Shown: positions 22,540 to 34,290 of the stretch, piece after piece
Layout: each line of letters begins with the position of its first letter
How positions within the stretch are numbered: the stretch's first letter is position 1
Assembly: GCA_010909165.1 (NCBI GenBank)
Contig: MU008196.1
Coordinates: 124,001 to 188,000, forward strand
Direction of reading: 5' to 3'
Source of the DNA: Anthoceros angustus
Taxonomy: Eukaryota; Streptophyta; Anthocerotopsida; Anthocerotales; Anthocerotaceae
Length of the DNA stretch: 64,000 nucleotides
Program-made: the position numbers and the translations under genes
The notes under the pieces: generated by a model
The model's input: the letters and a program-made list of their open reading frames with translations, nothing else
The model's database searches: none
What the model was told of the DNA's origin: nothing

Positions 22540-23760
22540 TCACTGGGCCTTGGGGAAATCAACGAAGCAGGCATGGAGCCTATGTTTCTTAGCTTTGGCA
22601 TGCCCAACAATGCCGTGTTGGGTGAGGAGGTGGTCAAGGCAGTCCATGCCTTGTCTAAAGCCTGCCTGGCATGTGTTGTTTGCTCGTAGGTTGAGTGCGT
22701 GCATCTTCATTTCGCAGCCTTTGCTGAACACTTTGTGTAGCAGGTGGTTAACCACAATCATTCCGCAGCTGTTGACAACCTCAAGTGGTCCTGACTTGTG
22801 CATGGGGTGCACATCCGACTTCCCCTAGCTCATTGGGAGGCAGCCCAAGTTGTAGATCTTATTGAACTGGTCGGCTAGGAGCATGGGCAACTTGGCGGAG
22901 AGGATGGCTTTTTGCAGCTCAGCGGTGAGGCCCAGTTTGTCGGCCACTTTACGATTCTTCATCTTACAGTAGAGATAACCTCCTCTATGGTGAACACAAA
23001 GCTAGGGTCTGGTGGCGCTACAGTTGTGGGGTACGTGTGTTGGTCTTCCATCGATTCAAATAGCAATTTGCCGTACTCATACCACTCCTGCTTATCCACA
23101 GTGGGGCAGTTTTTCTTCCTGGCCCTGAGTATTTGCCAGAATCTGCGAGGCTAGCCATCAATGCAGCTGCTGAAGCAGTTTGCTATTGCTAAGGACCGTG
23201 AAGGCCCTCAACAATAGCAACACAGGAGCTTATAAGTTCTCCTAGCCTTTTCCAGTGCCACGGTGTTGTTTGGCTACTTGGAGAGCTTGGCTTGGAAGGC
23301 CATCCTAAGCTGCTTAAAATCACGGTTGAACCATGTTGGAGGACGCTGTAGGCCATGTTGCTTTGTGTCATCAACCTGCTCTTGCGCAGTGCAGATTGCA
23401 GGGCCTTCTGCAACTCATGGGCAGAGAATTCGACGTTAATTTTGTCAGAGTGGATGGTCAGAGCCGAGGATGGTAGGCAGCTGCTTCTCCATATGTATTT
23501 GCAAGGGACCTTCAGTGAGTTTCGCGAGACGGTAGGGGGGTGGATACGTCTTCTTGTTTCTCTTCTTCCTTGTTGCTTTCATGTCCGTTACGAGCCAGCG
23601 TAGAAGTGGGCGATGGTCAGATCCGACCAATGAGCAGCTAATCTGGAAGTCGTGGATTCGGGTTAAGAGCTCAGGTTTGGCAGAGAGGTAGTCCATAATG
23701 CTATGTTTCCATTGCACTTCGACAGCCTGCCCCTCGGACACCTTCCTTGGAATCTCCTGG
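22540..23760 (-). pseudogene. Non-LTR (LINE) retrotransposon fragment
   Basis: On the minus strand, 23741-23445 encodes LVGSDHRPLLRWLVTD, the C-terminal hallmark of an AP-type endonuclease. Downstream, PDPSFVFTIEEV (about 23000) matches the linker that precedes LINE reverse transcriptase. At 22812-22540, KSGPLEVVNSCGMIVVNHLL, AGFRQGMDCLDHLLT and RLHACFVDFPKA are the first reverse-transcriptase blocks. The order is that of a LINE, truncated at both ends and with internal stops. Confidence 0.75.
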
Positions 23761-24761
23761 GCCTAGGAGAATTTCGTTCTGCCCTGGAAACCTCAAAACC
23801 CTTTTTCCATAATATGAAATTTAATAATAATATTATTACTATATTAATCAAAAAATATTTTATCTATAGGTTTTATATATGGTGGTACGCCCGAACAATA
23901 GGTATATTGTGGAGAATTGGACTCGCACATTATGTCATAGGATGTACCTGCCTCATGTGCCAAGCCCGTGACCACTGACACCTGGTGACCACCTTGAAGT
24001 GAAAATGCCGCGCCACATGGCTGCATATGTACCGAACTACCGAACGGGAGAACGGGAACGGCGGGGCCGGGGGATGTGGGCCTAGGGCCCCATCTCGCCC
24101 ATGTCATGTCCATGCCATAAGTCACACTACTTATCTTTCTCTCACTGCCAATATTAATGCATAGTACAGGTAGGGTCTACCGGCAAGAGTTCCAGAGTGC
24201 TTAGGCAGTCAGCAGTTTAGGGGTGCGAAAATTGCGAAGGGCAGGAACCAAACGTGTGAGGCGCTGATGGCTTTGGGCTCTCCGCTTCGCTGTTGGAGGT
24301 TGTAGACGTGATAAGGCAAATCGGTCGCCCCACCCGGCCTCTGCCTCTGCCTCTGCCTTGCAAATCCACGCCGTGGGGGGCCGGTGACGATAAACTCGCT
24401 TGCCTCCGACCCTCAAGCAAGTGAAAGTAGCGGGAAGTTGGGGTTCGCGGGGTGAAACTAGGATTGCACGGCGCATTGCCGGTAGCCGGTGAGTTTGCCA
24501 TAGCTTGGCGGAGGTGGGGCCCTCCAACCTGGCCTGATTTCAAAGCCTCGCCTCTCGCCGTACCGAACCGAACAGGAGACCGTGGACTACGTACGGACCA
24601 CTGACGGCATTAGGGCTATTTTATTACAGGAATGGACAGTCAGACAGTCGGGGACCTCCACCAGCTCCTCCGTTCCGTTGCCACTTGGGCCATGTTCTTG
24701 CCTGCTGCTCCCGAAGCTCAAGGTCCTGGCAGCAGCAGGCAGAGGCGGCAGTAGAGCAGAA
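23761..24761. other. Upstream region of the CLASSY-like gene
   Basis: An AT-rich stretch (about 23815-23885) separates the LINE fragment from GC-richer DNA before the gene. The region must hold the promoter and 5' leader, but I see no convincing TATA box. Open minus-strand frames at 24201-24543 are rich in R, P and A and look like chance frames of GC-rich leader DNA. Confidence 0.4.
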
Positions 24762-27700
24762 ATGCAAGCGGGGGTCTCGGCCCGTGGTGGACGAACGAGA
24801 CCCACTCCTTCTTCGTCTCCAACTCCCCCTCCGAGGACCTCCTGGCAGCAGTATGCCAAGCTTGCTCCGGTGCCTGTTAACAAGGGCCCCCAGGTTAGGA
24901 GCAAGGGCAAGGGCAGCGGCAGCGGCAAGCAGCTGCCTCGCCTGGACATCTTGGGCAAAAACGGTTGTAAGTTTGCTCGCGCTCCACCTCCTGCTGCTGC
25001 GACAACTGCTGCTCGGCTCTGTTGCTCTCCGATGGTTCCAGGAAGTGGGTGACCTTTCCTTGCCTTGCACAGTGCTCCTCGAAGCCTACAGCGGGGGCTC
25101 CTGGTGGGACGCTGAAGTCATTCGAAAAGTGGGCAGGGTTTATCGCATCCATTACGTCAATTTCACAGACTCGGACGACGAGCAAGTCCCTGCCAGTAGT
25201 CTTCGATTGCGTTCTCGCAAGGCGACTGTGGATGATTGTGTTGATGGAACGCTAAATTCTGGAGTGGATATCACGGTCTTTGCTGCTCATCCGCACGCCC
25301 AGGAGATGAAGGGGTGTGCGACCATGTCGTCGGTAAGCCTTTCTGCCTCAATGCCTTTCGTTGCCCTGGTAGCAATGGAGACTTGTCATCGAGTTGCTGG
25401 CACTGCTACTGCAGGCGTGGTTCGACGCCAGAGTCATCAAAGTGTTGCGTAGGCCCCACCAGCGGGTTTGCAACTGCAAGTTTGTGGTGGAATTCTATGA
25501 GGTTAAGGATGAGCGCGGGGACCTGAAGAACAGGCGGCTGTTGAGAGGCTCCAAGACGATTGGCATCGGCAAGATATGTGTCCTGCAGAAGCAATCGCGA
25601 GGCTCTCTCGACCAACTTCTGGATGAGCTGCTCCCGCCCACAACAGTGGGCCTTCACGTTTCCGAGGGGACCGCAAAACCTCAGGACCAGCTCACCACTT
25701 TCAAGCGACTGATAAGAAAATACTTCTCTGCCGAGGCTTTCTACTCTGACTCATGCGTGGAACTGTCTGTAAGCACCAGCTCCCAGTCCAGAACGGATAA
25801 TGACTCTCATCTCGCTGCCCAGTCCTGGGACGATGACGAATGTCCAGATGCAGGTGTATCACGTCTCAACCTGGAGTTGCCCAGATCCGCCTATCAAGGC
25901 TTTGCCCGCCCCAATCATGCCTGGCAGAAGGATTCCTGCCTTCAGGATGACCTCTATTCCTCTAGCTCTGACAGTTTCAGGTGCTGGAGCCCCGCAAGTA
26001 CCCAAAAGTATGATGCCCGTACGAGCCTAGCATCTGGTGGATACAGGAATGATACAATGTCTGCCAGGAATCCAGAAGCAGCCAGACCAGGGCCAACTCA
26101 GCGTTCAAGCTATCAGAGCCAGAAGATCTGCTTCAGCGGTCCCAAGGTACAGCACAAGCATGCCGTGTCCAGACCTGCTCTAGTGCGCCGCTTTAGTCCC
26201 CGGCTGAACAGGCTTGGCGATCTCGCATCGTCTCAAACTCACGCATCTCCTGGAAGGAAGTCCTCAGTCGGATGTGATGGTTTCCAAAATTCTCGGGAGA
26301 GGGTGCTCTCGTCAACAAGTTCCATGTCGGATTCCGTCAAGAAACGGTTTTCTCCATCATCGTCTGCAGATGTTGCTCACCGTGATCCAGCTGCCCGGGA
26401 AGAAAGTCGTCAGTGCTCGACGAGCGGTGACACTTCTCGATGGATCAAGAGGCCTTCTGGACTCCAGGAGCAGGCTGTACTCATTGAGAGTCTACCAGAC
26501 AGGAGATGTGGGGGTGGGGGAATTCCACTGTGTGGTTACCAGCAACGAGACGATCTCTCGGAGCCAGGTTGGAGGAAAGAATCTCAATTCAAGCTAAGAG
26601 GCATATCCAAGAGAGATCCACTGCCACACATGGGAGCACTTGAAGCTGAGAAGCCCCGTGGGTGTCACGATGTCAAGGGAGGATCTCATGCAATCAGGAT
26701 TGTTGATGTGAGTGATCCTCTTTCAGGGACTGTATCTCACAAGGATAGGATTGCTGAGGGCTCGGTAAAGCCTGTCTATGTTGGTGGTACGAAAGGCTGC
26801 GAGAGAGTAACACCGAGTTTAGATGTGTTTGAAGGCATTAGGCCTATGTGGAAGAACAATAAGCGAACAGATGAAGGGAAGTGCTTCTCAGGTTCTGAAG
26901 ACCAGAAATCCAAGCGCATTAAGTTAAGCCCAACAGGACTGGAGGCGAATTCTGAGGGCAAACTTCACAAACCAGTAGAGGAGAGCGGTGCAGTCGAAGT
27001 TGATGAAAGGGTGGAATTCTCACCGGCGGTGGCTCCCATGGGAGATTTGAAGCCTTCCTGCCCTGTGAGACCTGAGGTTGAGGAGGATTATCATGCCAAA
27101 CTGTGGCAGGATTATGAAGACATGTTACTAGAGGAAGCTTTCTCGCGATCTGTTGTGAGTTATCATGCCCACCACACCAGGGTTTGTATGAAGAGAGGTT
27201 TATCGAATCAATTGTTCGTAGACTGAGCTGCCTGGTGTTTTGTGCAGGCTGAGAAGCCTCTGGCTACCGTTGCAGAGACTGATACTGCTGGCAAACGATG
27301 TTCCAAGAATGAGCATAACTTCTTCTTGGATGAATCTGTAGGATTAGTCTGCTCCAAGTGTGCCATAGTTGGTATGGAGATTGCAGACATGGTACCTGAA
27401 ATTGTAAGGCTCAACGTGGTCGTCTAGGTTTGTGTTTGGGCCTACTTAGAGGTTCGACAACTTTTCAAGAACTGACGTGTACTTGTGTGAACCTGGATGC
27501 CTGGGCAGGATTCTTGGGCGTCCTGTCGATCCAATATGAAGCAAGAGAAACACGAAGATGAGGATTTTAAAGTGGCTTTCGCTTCCTTGGAATTCAACTC
27601 TGGCAAGCCATTAGGGACCAAACAAGGGCCGGATAAGCTTAACTGCAGGTTGGATTCGATTCCAGAATTAGCCAAGTTTTTACACCAGCATCAAAGGGAG

Positions 27701-29665
27701 GGATTCTACTTCTTGTGGAAAAATATTGGTGGCGCCGGTGGCAGCTCTTCCTCCTCGAAGCTAAAGGAGCCAGGAGGATGCATTTTAGCGCATGCACCAG
27801 GCACGGGGAAATCTTTTCTTGTTATTAGTTTCCTTAAGAGCTATCTGCTGGTGAATCCCCATCGCAGAACTCTGATCATTGCGCCCAAAAGCATGCTGCG
27901 TCCTTGGGAGAGAGAATTCCGCAAATGGAAAGTGGATATCTCTGTTTTCATCCTGAACACTGCTGGGAAGTCCTGCGGGAGTGATGGACAGGACGTGGTG
28001 CAGCTGAAGGGTGGCTGTCAGTTACCGGCCTCAAAGGTTGTGAACTTCAACAGGTTAGCAATGCTACAACAGTGGCGCGGAAAAAAGAGCATACTCATGA
28101 CTACCTACTCCATGTTCGCTAAGTTGATTGACAATTCTGAGAACAAGTTCGACAGAGAAGAAAAATCTATCAGAAATGCTCTGCTAGAGATCCCGGATTT
28201 ACTGATTTTGGATGAAGGCCACCTTGCCAGGAATGAGACGACTAAAGTTAGGAAAGCATTGATGAGCATCAAGACCAAGCTACGGATTCTGCTTTCGGGA
28301 ACTCTGTTTCAGAATAATTTCTCGGAGCTCTTCAACACACTGTATCTGGTTAGGCCAAGATTTGCGGAAGACATTCCTGACTGTAGTAACCTGGATGTGT
28401 CCCTATGGCGACACCCAGCTGCTCCTGAGGATGGGACTGAGGAGGAGATGGAGCAGCAAAGTGGCAGGAAAGGTAGATGTGAGGGGGCCGCGGATGTGGA
28501 AAGCAAGGCTAGGCGGCTTTTCACTGAGAAGTTTGGAAGGCCATTTGAGATTGGGGAGGATGAGGGGCCCAGTGGTGTTCAAATTGGTTTGAAGAAGCTG
28601 ACCAAGCTGACAAAGGCATTTGTGCACTACCATGCCGGGAGGAAAGTTCTGTCCAGCCTTCCGGAACTTAGAGAATTTGCTGTTGTGCTGATGCCCAACA
28701 AGAAGCAGCAGGAGTTGCTGGAGAAGGTGCCCAGCAACTTGAGCGCCCTCCAGGCGGATACTACTGTGACCAGCATCTGTATACACCCTGTCCTACACGC
28801 AGCAGCAGAGCCAGAAAGCGTGACCTTCCCTAAGGCAGAGCCAGGAGACGGCGTGAAGACATTGTTCGTGGTGAATCTGGTGAGGTTGTGCCAGCTTAGG
28901 AGAGAACGGGTGCTGATCTTCTGCCAGAAGACCAAGCCGCTCAGGCTACTCCAGCACATGCTTGCAGCAAGGTTTAACTGGCTGATGGGCAGGGAAATCG
29001 TGCAAGTTGACGGGTCCATGAACTTGGACGAGCGCCAGCATAACATAGACGAGCTTAACAGGGCCAGCAGCAGCGTCCAGGTGATGCTGGCGTCCACCAA
29101 AGCTTGCGGGGAAGGCGTGAGCCTGATTGGAGCTTCGCGGCTCATCTTTCTGGATATCGAGTGGAACCCGGCCGTGTACCGACAAGCTATCAGCCGAGCC
29201 TTTCGCCTCGGCCAGAAGAAGCAGGTCTATGTGTACCGTCTTATTGGTTCGCACACTCTGGAGGAGCGCAGGTACGACAGGGCTGTGTGGAAAGATTGGG
29301 TAGCCAGGCGCATCGTTGATGCTACCGGGAGTGGCCACACGGAGGGCGAGGCAGAACATCATTTGCCTTGCACCAGTCAATGTGAGGATCCCGTATTGGA
29401 GAAGCTCATCAGCAGCAGCAACAAAGAGCAGCCGTGGATTAGCCGGGTGCTCAAGCAGAGAAGCGCATTTGCCATGACCAAAAACGAGGAGCTGCAAGAT
29501 GCGGACCGGGAGCACCGGAGTGATGTTGTTGTGTACGAGGTGCAGCTGCAGCAGTTACTGCTTCAAGATCCTGAGCCTGAGCCGGCTGTGGATGCGCCCT
29601 TGCCTCTTCCCATCAAGCCAGGAGCGGGCCACTCTGAAGAGTGGGATGTCTTTCTTAGTGATTGA
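24762..29665 (+). CDS. CLSY: CLASSY (CLSY)-type SNF2 chromatin remodeller
   Basis: Proposed exons: 24762-24966, 25073-25332, 25415-27154, 27248-27403 and 27509-29665. All introns are GT-AG (82-106 bp) and phase-compatible, giving 4518 nt and 1505 residues. CLASSY proteins recruit RNA polymerase IV to chromatin for siRNA production in RNA-directed DNA methylation. The N-terminal region has GGSWWDAEVIRKVGR, LRLRSRKATVDDC and WFDARVIKVLRR, the paired CLSY modules. Next come a polar linker and a zinc ribbon (C753, H758, C770, C773). The helicase has PGTGKS (884-889), DEGH (1022), SGTLFQNN (about 1050) and QAISRAFRLGQ (about 1346). The start is chosen at the first in-frame ATG; the basic, proline-rich N-terminus is the least certain part. 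The length is near the Arabidopsis paralogues. The frame is fully open and no decay is visible. Confidence 0.92.
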
Positions 29666-29885
29666 CTGACTGTTCAATTTTTTATGCTGTTACAAATATA
29701 AATGCAAATACATATACAAAGTCTGAGAATCGCAGCTTGATATCACTGCAGCTTGGTCAAGGAGGTTCCACTCGACGCCAACCCGCAATCTTCATTATCC
29801 TGTCTGGATTGCCCAGTCCCGAGAAAAACTTCGGTGCACCCAGAGTTGTCTGGAGCTGAAAAACACTTGGCATTCCTCTAATCCC

Positions 29886-32800
29886 ATGGCGGGCACGGCC
29901 GTGTTCCGGCACCTCTGTGCTTCGGGGGCCCGCAGCGGCAGCAGGCTCTGCAATCGCTCCTTCCCACTCTGCCCTCGGGTTGCGGCTTTCCTTCTATTGC
30001 CGGATGGCGTGCACATTCGTAGTGCGGGGTCTGACTCCCACTCTGAGCTTGAACCCAGCTCAGCTGCTTTGGCCTTCAACACGCCAAATGGTATTGCCGA
30101 CGCAGATACCTCGGGCTCTGCTGTCTACGCAGGGCTTCACGCTCCCGTGGATTTAGCCGTTGTGATTCTGGATGGGGTTCACTCTTTCACTGGCCTGCCT
30201 TGGTACGTTTCTCCGCCTTTACACTCTTGCCAGAGCCATCAGTCATCATCTTCCTTCTCAACTGCGCTCTTCCACTGTCTTAGGTGGTTGACAATTGTCA
30301 GCTCAACTCTCGCCCTGCGTGCTCTGCTCTTCCCACTCGCTGTAACCCAGCTCAGGAAAGCGTCACAGTTGATGGAGCTTCGGGCAAAGTGTAAACAGCG
30401 GTGACCTCGCAGCGTTTTCTGATCCAATTACTGCTATTTGTTTTCGCTCATCTAGCCTTGTCGTAGTGCAGTTCCTCTTTCCAAACCTACAGGCATGAGT
30501 TTTGCCCAGCAGTATCAACTCTTCACGCAAAGACGCCAACAGCTTGGTGCGCCTAGTCCTGCTTGGCTCATTGTGGTCCCCCTTGTGCAGGTTCAATGCT
30601 TTCTCGCACTGACTGCCTAACTAAGAGTGTAATTCTTGGTAGCTGTCCTCTCGTGCTATGTAGCTGCTGTCACATTTCTGAGGCTAGGCGCATGATTCCA
30701 AGCAGGTACCCGTATTCATATCATGGATTTTGGCAGTCCGACGGATGGCCCTGGCCCCTCATCCAGGGTTTGACGTGGTTAGGAACTCTCTCCTGTAAGA
30801 TCGATGCCAAGAAAAGCTTGGACCGTTTCCATGCTAGATATGCAAGCATGCCTCATTGACCACCAAGCACGCCGGATGATTGATCAGGGTGGTGCGCTTT
30901 GGTTTCTGGATCTTTCTGTGCCGGGTCAAGGTGTTGTTGGGGCTCTTTTCCCTCTCATGGTGGCCTGGACGTACTTCATCAATCTGCAGGTGAGCCAGAC
31001 TGCTTGCACTTCTATGCGTCCGCACCTTTCTTCTGCCGGTTTATGACGGAAAGCACAGTGGTGCTTGGTTTCTTGTTTGGGTGTGCTGGGCTCTAGAAAT
31101 GTAGGTGTCATTGAGAGGCGTTGAAGAACAGACAGGAGGAATGGCGACCATCATGAAGGTATCTTCTGAATTCTTTTCAGCGTCTTGCTGAAAGTTTCCG
31201 TTTCTTTGGCCCCTTGAAGATAACAATAATCAGCTGTCAGGCTGTCTTACGTATTCTGTGTCTACCTCCATTGCCTTCTAAGAGCTGAGTGTGGATGGCT
31301 CCAGTTCTACAAGTGGGGGCTGGAGGCTGCCACAATCCCAACAATGCTCATTGCTTTTTACCTCCCGCAGGTCAAGAATAAGTGTGCATACTCTTGCGTT
31401 ACCCATTTAAATGGTTCGTTTTCACGGAGTCTAATTTTACTGATATTGACAAGCTTTTGTGGCTCTGTAGGGAGTATTCATGTACTGGCTGCCCAACAAC
31501 ATTTGCAGTCTAGTCCAGGTAGTTTTTTGGTTTTAAATGTTGCCGTCTTTCTATGCTTGTTTTGCAGATTTTGTGATGTCCGGTCATTAATTGTATGGGC
31601 CGAGGAAATGTGGTATCTTTATATAGATATGTTAATACCCATCAATTTCATGGGCACATAAGTTTATGTCAGCACTGCTAAACCTTATGTCAACACTGGT
31701 AAAGCTTATGTCAGGACTGGTCTACTGTAGGCTATGGCCTTGCAGCAGCCAATTGTTCGCAAAAAGCTTGGCTTGCCACAGCGTCCAGATGGAAGATTGC
31801 TTAGTGACGGGAAGGCAGGCCCGGCAGGGGTAGCTTCAGATGAGATGATTTTGGTATTTTTACGGTATTTGCTTTAAGACAAGTGTATGAGTTCAGATCT
31901 CGTTCAGTTGAGTGTTGCCATGGACACGTTCTATGAGATCCATGCAAACTAATATTTACTTCAGAGTGCTGCAAACCATGTAGCGCAAGGCAAACGGGAA
32001 GAAGGACTACAGCTTCTCTAGTAAGGTTTCCTGTGTATGCCATCAGAGTTGGAGAAATGATTCTGCAGCAATGTTGGTTTGTAATGAAGGAATCAATGTA
32101 CTGTGATATGAGGCGTGCACTGTGATATAAGGCTTTGATGTTCAGTGACGTGAGGCTTGCCTCTACTGTGCGCACCACTGAAGGCTATAAATTGGTTTTG
32201 AGCAGTCAGGCAGTTGAGAAGTATCCAGATCGTCCAGAGGCTTTCAGTGCACTTGGCAGGCTGCAGTTGGAGAAGCAGCAATGGGCAGAGGCTGTTAGCT
32301 CTTACAAATGTGTGATATCAAAGGTGAGACTGAAGTTTTGTCAATTTTGGGATGTGTTTGGTCCAGGGATCGGCAGCCTCATCGTTATATCTGGAGGAGT
32401 TGGTGTCCACTGACGCAGGTATCTGTGTTTCAGACTAAAGACAATCAGCTATTAATCTCTGCATATTTTGGTATTGGGCTTGCCTTGCACCATCAGGTAG
32501 AGCTAGCACCTCTCTACTTATGTGGCGCATTAGCATCTGTGGCTGGGACTCAGCATTATGACGATGTGCTACTTCTGGTTCACTTGGTTTGAGGTGGGCA
32601 TGAATTTGGTGATCTTCTACTGGGCAGGGAAAAATAGACGAGGCCATTGAAGCTCTGAGAGCAGTGGAGAAGTTTGAAGTGCCCAAGGACGAACGCACGC
32701 GTCGGCAATACTTGAAGGCATTGGTGGCATTGGGCAGGCGAGCTCTCCCCTAAGTTCTCACTTCTAACCCAATTTTCGCTTGTGTGGAAGTTTTGTGCAT

Positions 32801-33016
32801 ACATAATTAGATTGTGGACTTCTCCGCAATAAACTGAATCTGGGGTCAAGGTAACTTCTCCATCTTCCGCATTGATCACAATATGGTAGTTTCCATTGCA
32901 GTGTTTTAAGCCAGCATGGTGCGAAAGCGGAGGCTTTGCAATTGCTGCGACGAGCCGCAGAATATGATGCAAACGTTGAAGTTTACATAGAGGAGTTAAA
33001 TCGAGGAACAGAGTGA
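29886..33016 (+). CDS. OXA2: OXA2/COX18-type membrane insertase with C-terminal TPR
   Basis: Fourteen exons are proposed: 29886-30202, 30284-30390, 30493-30590, 30706-30777, 30888-30989, 31105-31158, 31290-31370, 31471-31518, 31731-31853, 31965-32020, 32206-32323, 32434-32496, 32628-32737 and 32911-33016 (1455 nt, 484 residues). The N-terminus is Arg-rich with few acids, a likely mitochondrial presequence. The YidC/Oxa1 core reads SFTGLPWW, TLALRALLFPLAV, QLFTQRRQQLGAPSPAW, HPGFDVGGALWFLDL, VVGALFPLMVAWTYF and GVFMYWLPNN. Exons 10-14 give TPR helices (AVEKYPDRPEAFSALGRLQL, GKIDEAIEALRAVEKF, EALQLLRRAAEYD). Plant OXA2 proteins with this tail are needed for inserting COX2 in complex IV. The last intron would use a GC donor. 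It lies 220 bp after the CLSY stop on the same strand. Exon 9 could end 24 bases earlier. Confidence 0.85.
32738..32910 (+). other. Proposed GC-AG intron of the OXA2-like gene
   Basis: Exon 13 ends GGCAG and the intron would start GCGAGC and end TTTTAAG. Phase 2 joins exactly to a final exon that encodes HGAKAEALQLLRRAAEYD and a stop at 33014. Without this splice the protein would end eight bases later in frame as RALP and lose its last TPR helix. GC donors are a known minor class. Confidence 0.5.
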
Positions 33017-33619
33017 AGTTTTTAAACGGTAGAGACTTTTCGGGGAAAGGTCGCACGAAGAGTTGGTGCAGCTCTCTGAGAACGTTGTTTTGGGGAATTC
33101 AGAGTGACTGAAATCATACGCGAGACCACAGAAATGCTGGAGCAATAGTGAAGGGGCCTTGAGTTCTGTCTTAAAACAGAACTGGAACAATGTTCAGTGT
33201 TGACTAGCTTGAATCCTAAACCCTATTCCTGGCGACCGGAAATGGTACAACGAGTTCTGAAGCTCGTGAGAGAGTTTGCCTTGAATTAAATACATTTATG
33301 ATATCTTGTCCAGGCTGGTGTGGCAGGATGGCAAGGAACTCGGCCCCTGTGGGATATGTACATATATACCGTGTGATGTCACTGCCTCATGGAAGCATGT
33401 GTGCTTCATCACCCACAGCCCCGCACTTCACAACTTTCTTCAAATATGTACCAACCATTTAGCCAGATATCGGGGTTTACTTCACCAACGAACCATTTTG
33501 TTTGGATTGGGCCATTTTCGGTCGGGCCCTTTTTGTTTGGATAGGTCCATCTTCGGTCGGGTCCTTATTTCTGCTCTGTCCCTTTTGACGGGGACAGTCT
33601 ATGACCATCTCCGGGGTTA
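33017..33619. other. 3' flank of the OXA2-like gene
   Basis: Holds the presumed 3' untranslated region and then a short direct repeat: TTTTGTTTGGAT, GG-CCAT and TTCGGTCGGG-CC recur twice at 33498-33572. No gene recognised. Confidence 0.4.
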
Positions 33620-34162
33620 TTTTACCCCCCGAGGATCCCTCTAGCGGGTTCTTGGAGTTGTTTCTTTTGGCAGCTGCGGTGGCAAGGGGGACCCTTCCGG
33701 ATTGCTCAAGTTTGGGGCCAGTCGCTTGTTGGCTATGGAGAAGCCCATCCCCATAACAGTGGGGGAGGCGTTTTTGGGCTTAGTTAGTCGCATTATTGCT
33801 GTCCAACTTCGGGAGCAATTCTAAGGTCACCTCAGCCCACACCAGTTCAGCATAACCACTTAGAGTGGAGGTGATATTGGAATCCCATCCCAATTGGGTC
33901 CTATTGCAGGTGGATGTCGAAAATGCTTTAAACACAGTCTCCAGGGTGGCCATTTTCAACGAGCTTAAGGATGCAGGTGGGCAACTTACCAACCTAATCC
34001 TTTTTGCTCGCTCCTTTTACGAATCTCCTTCCAATCTCTACTATCAGCATGGGCCCGCAGTCGAGGAGGTTTCAGTGTTGGCCTTAGCAGACGGCACCAG
34101 GCACGGGGATCCGTTGGAGGGCGCCCTTTGGCCATGGCTCATTTTCGGGCTTTGTCCATAAC
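33620..34162 (+). pseudogene. Reverse transcriptase fragment (non-LTR type)
   Basis: Broken plus-strand frames read SRLLAMEKP, TVGEAFLGLVSRIIAVQLRE, then from about 33880 WVLLQVDVENALNTVSR (motif A with the catalytic Asp), LILFARSFYESPSNLYY and GTRHGDPLEGALWP (motif B). This matches the reverse transcriptase of non-LTR elements and related RT-only repeats in plants. The YxDD block is absent, because the fragment stops where the CCCTACTAG sequence begins. Confidence 0.7.
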
Positions 34163-34290
34163 TGCCTCCTCGCCCTACTAGAAAGGGCGTCCTATGTTTC
34201 AGTCGTTGTTGCAATTTTATGTTACACTTCCAATTTGCAACATCCTTTGAAGGCTTGGTATTAAGTTTGTCATTTCTTTCCCCAAGTTGT
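34163..34290 (+). mobile_element. Possible CACTA-type MITE end
   Basis: CCCTACTAGAAAGGGC is one base off the CACTACTAGAAA-AGGGC type of end found on CACTA-derived miniature elements. It is followed by GTTGCAATTTTATGTTACAC-like text, shared with the element at 62853. The 3' end could not be located here. Confidence 0.35.

Noticed and set aside
24201-24543. Two overlapping minus-strand frames upstream of the CLSY gene
   Set aside because: Low-information R/P/A-rich text, overlapping each other in different frames, most likely GC-rich leader DNA.
24582-24761. Earlier start of the CLSY protein at 24582
   Set aside because: That codon is GTG, not ATG. The first in-frame ATG is at 24762. An upstream exon cannot be excluded.
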